Origin: Methylophilus methylotrophus DSM 46235 = ATCC 53528
GTDB taxonomy: Bacteria > Pseudomonadota > Gammaproteobacteria > Burkholderiales > Methylophilaceae
Length of the DNA stretch: 64,000 nucleotides
Assembly: GCF_000378225.1 (NCBI RefSeq)
Contig: NZ_KB905142.1
Span: forward strand, 186,001 to 250,000
Reading direction: 5' to 3'
Both the position numbers and the translations under genes were made by a program. Position 1 is the stretch's first letter. Every line of letters begins with the position of its first letter. The notes under the pieces were generated by a model that was not told the DNA's origin, did not search any database, and was given only the letters and a program-made list of their open reading frames with translations. Shown here piece after piece: positions 63,601 to 64,000 of this stretch.

Positions 63601-63894
63601 ACCGCACGTGCGCTAGCTGAGAATGGATTGGATGTGACGCCTGTGAACAAGGTTGCCGAAGGTCGTCCGCATATTGTCGATATGATCAAGAACGATGAGA
63701 TCAGTTTGATTGTCAATGTGACAGAAGACAAGAAAGCCATTACCGATTCTTACGAAATCCGTCGTAGCGCCTTGCAAAACAAGGTGACTTACTACACGAC
63801 ATTGGCGGGTGCACGTGCGGCGTGTATCGGTATGGCACAAAGTAAGGACATGGATGTCTACTCTGTGCAAGACTTGCACAAACGCCTTGCTTAA
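60679..63894 (+). CDS. carB: Carbamoyl-phosphate synthase large subunit
   Basis: Makes carbamoyl phosphate from bicarbonate, ammonia and two ATP. The 1071-residue protein has two homologous ATP-grasp halves: [20 protein letters not shown] at the start with [16 protein letters not shown], and [20 protein letters not shown] near 555 with [16 protein letters not shown]. The C-terminal MGS-like regulatory domain follows (from about 940: [20 protein letters not shown]). The length matches the family. It overlaps carA by one base. Carbamoyl phosphate would also feed the surface-glycan carbamoyltransferase at 33449. Confidence 0.98.
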   Translation: MAKRTDIKSILIIGAGPIVIGQACEFDYSGAQACKALREEGYRVILVNSNPATIMTDPEMADATYIEPITWQIVEKIIEKERPDALLPTMGGQTALNCALDLDKHGVLQKYNVELIGATKEAIDKAEDRQKFKEAMTKIGLGSARSAIAHSLEEALQVQATIGYPAIIRPSFTMGGSGGGIAYNREEFIAICERGLDASPTNELLIEESLLGWKEYEMEVVRDKADNCIIICSIENLDPMGVHTGDSITVAPAQTLTDKEYQIMRNASLAVLREIGVDTGGSNVQFAINPNDGRMIVIEMNPRVSRSSALASKATGFPIAKVAAKLAVGFTLDELRNEITGGQTPASFEPSIDYVVTKVPRFAFEKFPQADSRLTTQMKSVGEVMAMGRSFQESFQKALRGLEVGVDGLDPVTDDKDRIVKEMGEPGPERIWYVADAFRLGMSVDEVFNITKIDRWFLVQIEEIIKLELSLSSKSLADLNKETLFRLKRKGFSDRRLAKLLNTDQHAVRAFRQALNVRPVYKRVDTCAAEFATNTAYMYSTYEEECESNPSDKKKIMVLGGGPNRIGQGIEFDYCCVHAAFAMREDGYETIMVNCNPETVSTDYDTSDRLYFEPVTLEDVLEIVNIEKPVGVIVQYGGQTPLKLARDLEKAGVPIIGTTPDAIDRAEDRERFQQMLHSLNLKQPPNRTARAPEEAIRLATEIGYPLVVRPSYVLGGRAMEIVHEQSQLERYMREAVKVSNESPVLLDRFLNDAIEVDVDALSDGEDVLIGGIMQHVEQAGVHSGDSACSLPPYSLSDSLQDELRRQTVQMAKALGVKGLMNVQFAVQNTEQGEVVYVLEVNPRASRTVPFVSKACGLQLAKIAARCMAGQTLKSQGVTKEVIPPYYSVKEAVFPFIKFPGVDTILGPEMKSTGEVMGVGNTFAEAFVKSQLGASVKMPTGGRAFISVRNEDHKKVIDIAKDLVKLGFTLVATKGTARALAENGLDVTPVNKVAEGRPHIVDMIKNDEISLIVNVTEDKKAITDSYEIRRSALQNKVTYYTTLAGARAACIGMAQSKDMDVYSVQDLHKRLA

Positions 63895-63921
63895 CATACA
63901 CTAGGCTTAATTGATATTTGA

Positions 63922-63959
63922 AATAAGCCACGCTCATCCGGGTGTGGTTTATTTTTTTT
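63922..63959 (+). terminator. Terminator after carB
   Basis: ataagccacgc and gtgtggtttat form an 11-bp stem (two G-U pairs) with an 8-nt loop, followed by a long T-run. It ends the car operon before the next gene. Confidence 0.85.
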
Positions 63960-63987
63960 ATACTCATTTTTTTGAAGGTATTTCAAC

Positions 63988-64000
63988 ATGGCAGTACATC
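63988..64000 (+). CDS. First codons of the next gene (partial)
   Basis: An ATG at 63988 with GAAGG at good spacing upstream gives M-A-V-H before the window ends. In many betaproteobacteria carAB is followed by greA, but four codons are not enough to tell. Confidence 0.4.

Overview
The window looks like chromosomal core sequence from a betaproteobacterium. The best guess is a Methylophilaceae-type methylotroph (Methylophilus-like). This is inferred from gene order (leuS-lptE-holA, lptD-surA-pdxA-rsmA, pepP-ubiH-ubiI, hemH/hrcA-nadK-recN-fur-bamE-dapB-carAB), a complete Entner-Doudoroff edd-eda pair, and roughly balanced base composition. No rRNA, tRNA, CRISPR array, insertion sequence or prophage was seen. 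No methanol or methylamine oxidation gene lies in the window, so the methylotroph label is not proven.

Layout. 1-255: 3' end of an unrecognised gene. 319-6647 (minus): leuS-lptE-holA-proA and nadD, with a repeat-like spacer before nadD. 6947-9145: a lone FecA-like TonB-dependent receptor with palindromic sites upstream. 9212-15450 (minus): adk, then rsmA-pdxA-surA-lptD. 15619-17696: amgK-murU (peptidoglycan recycling) and a PsiE-like membrane protein. 17735-19940: a diguanylate cyclase and two small conserved genes. 20034-24541: pepP, two ubiquinone hydroxylases and dsbC. 24606-27588 (minus): pilB-pilC without pilD. 27935-31621: a cold-shock gene, icd, rluE, a glutamine amidotransferase-like gene and an LpxL-type acyltransferase.

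31966-48174 is a surface-glycan region. It has a tandem-domain LPS-kinase-like protein, a NodU-family carbamoyltransferase resembling the Pseudomonas core-oligosaccharide enzyme WapO, then edd-eda. After these come a HAD hydrolase, a GT2, a WbsX-like protein, a GT4-like protein and a polytopic GT-C candidate. Converging on them is the ADP-heptose operon hldD-gmhA-hldE-waaF plus another kinase-like gene. With lptD, lptE and lpxL this suggests a heptose-containing LPS core that may be phosphorylated and carbamoylated.

48340-64000: a decayed pseudogene, hemH, a glycine-zipper lipoprotein, an orphan PEP-CTERM protein, hrcA, nadK, recN, a family-6-type uracil/hypoxanthine-DNA glycosylase, fur, an exceptionally long BamE fusion, dapB, carA, carB and the first codons of one more gene. 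The most unusual item is the 800-residue BamE fusion. It has an N-terminal BamE domain, a long Ala/Pro/Glu-rich linker containing a duplicated motif block, and two NTF2-like C-terminal repeats. Next are the tandem kinase/carbamoyltransferase locus, a kinase homologue lacking the usual catalytic-loop Asp, an LptD with only two cysteines, and a reconstructable pseudogene.
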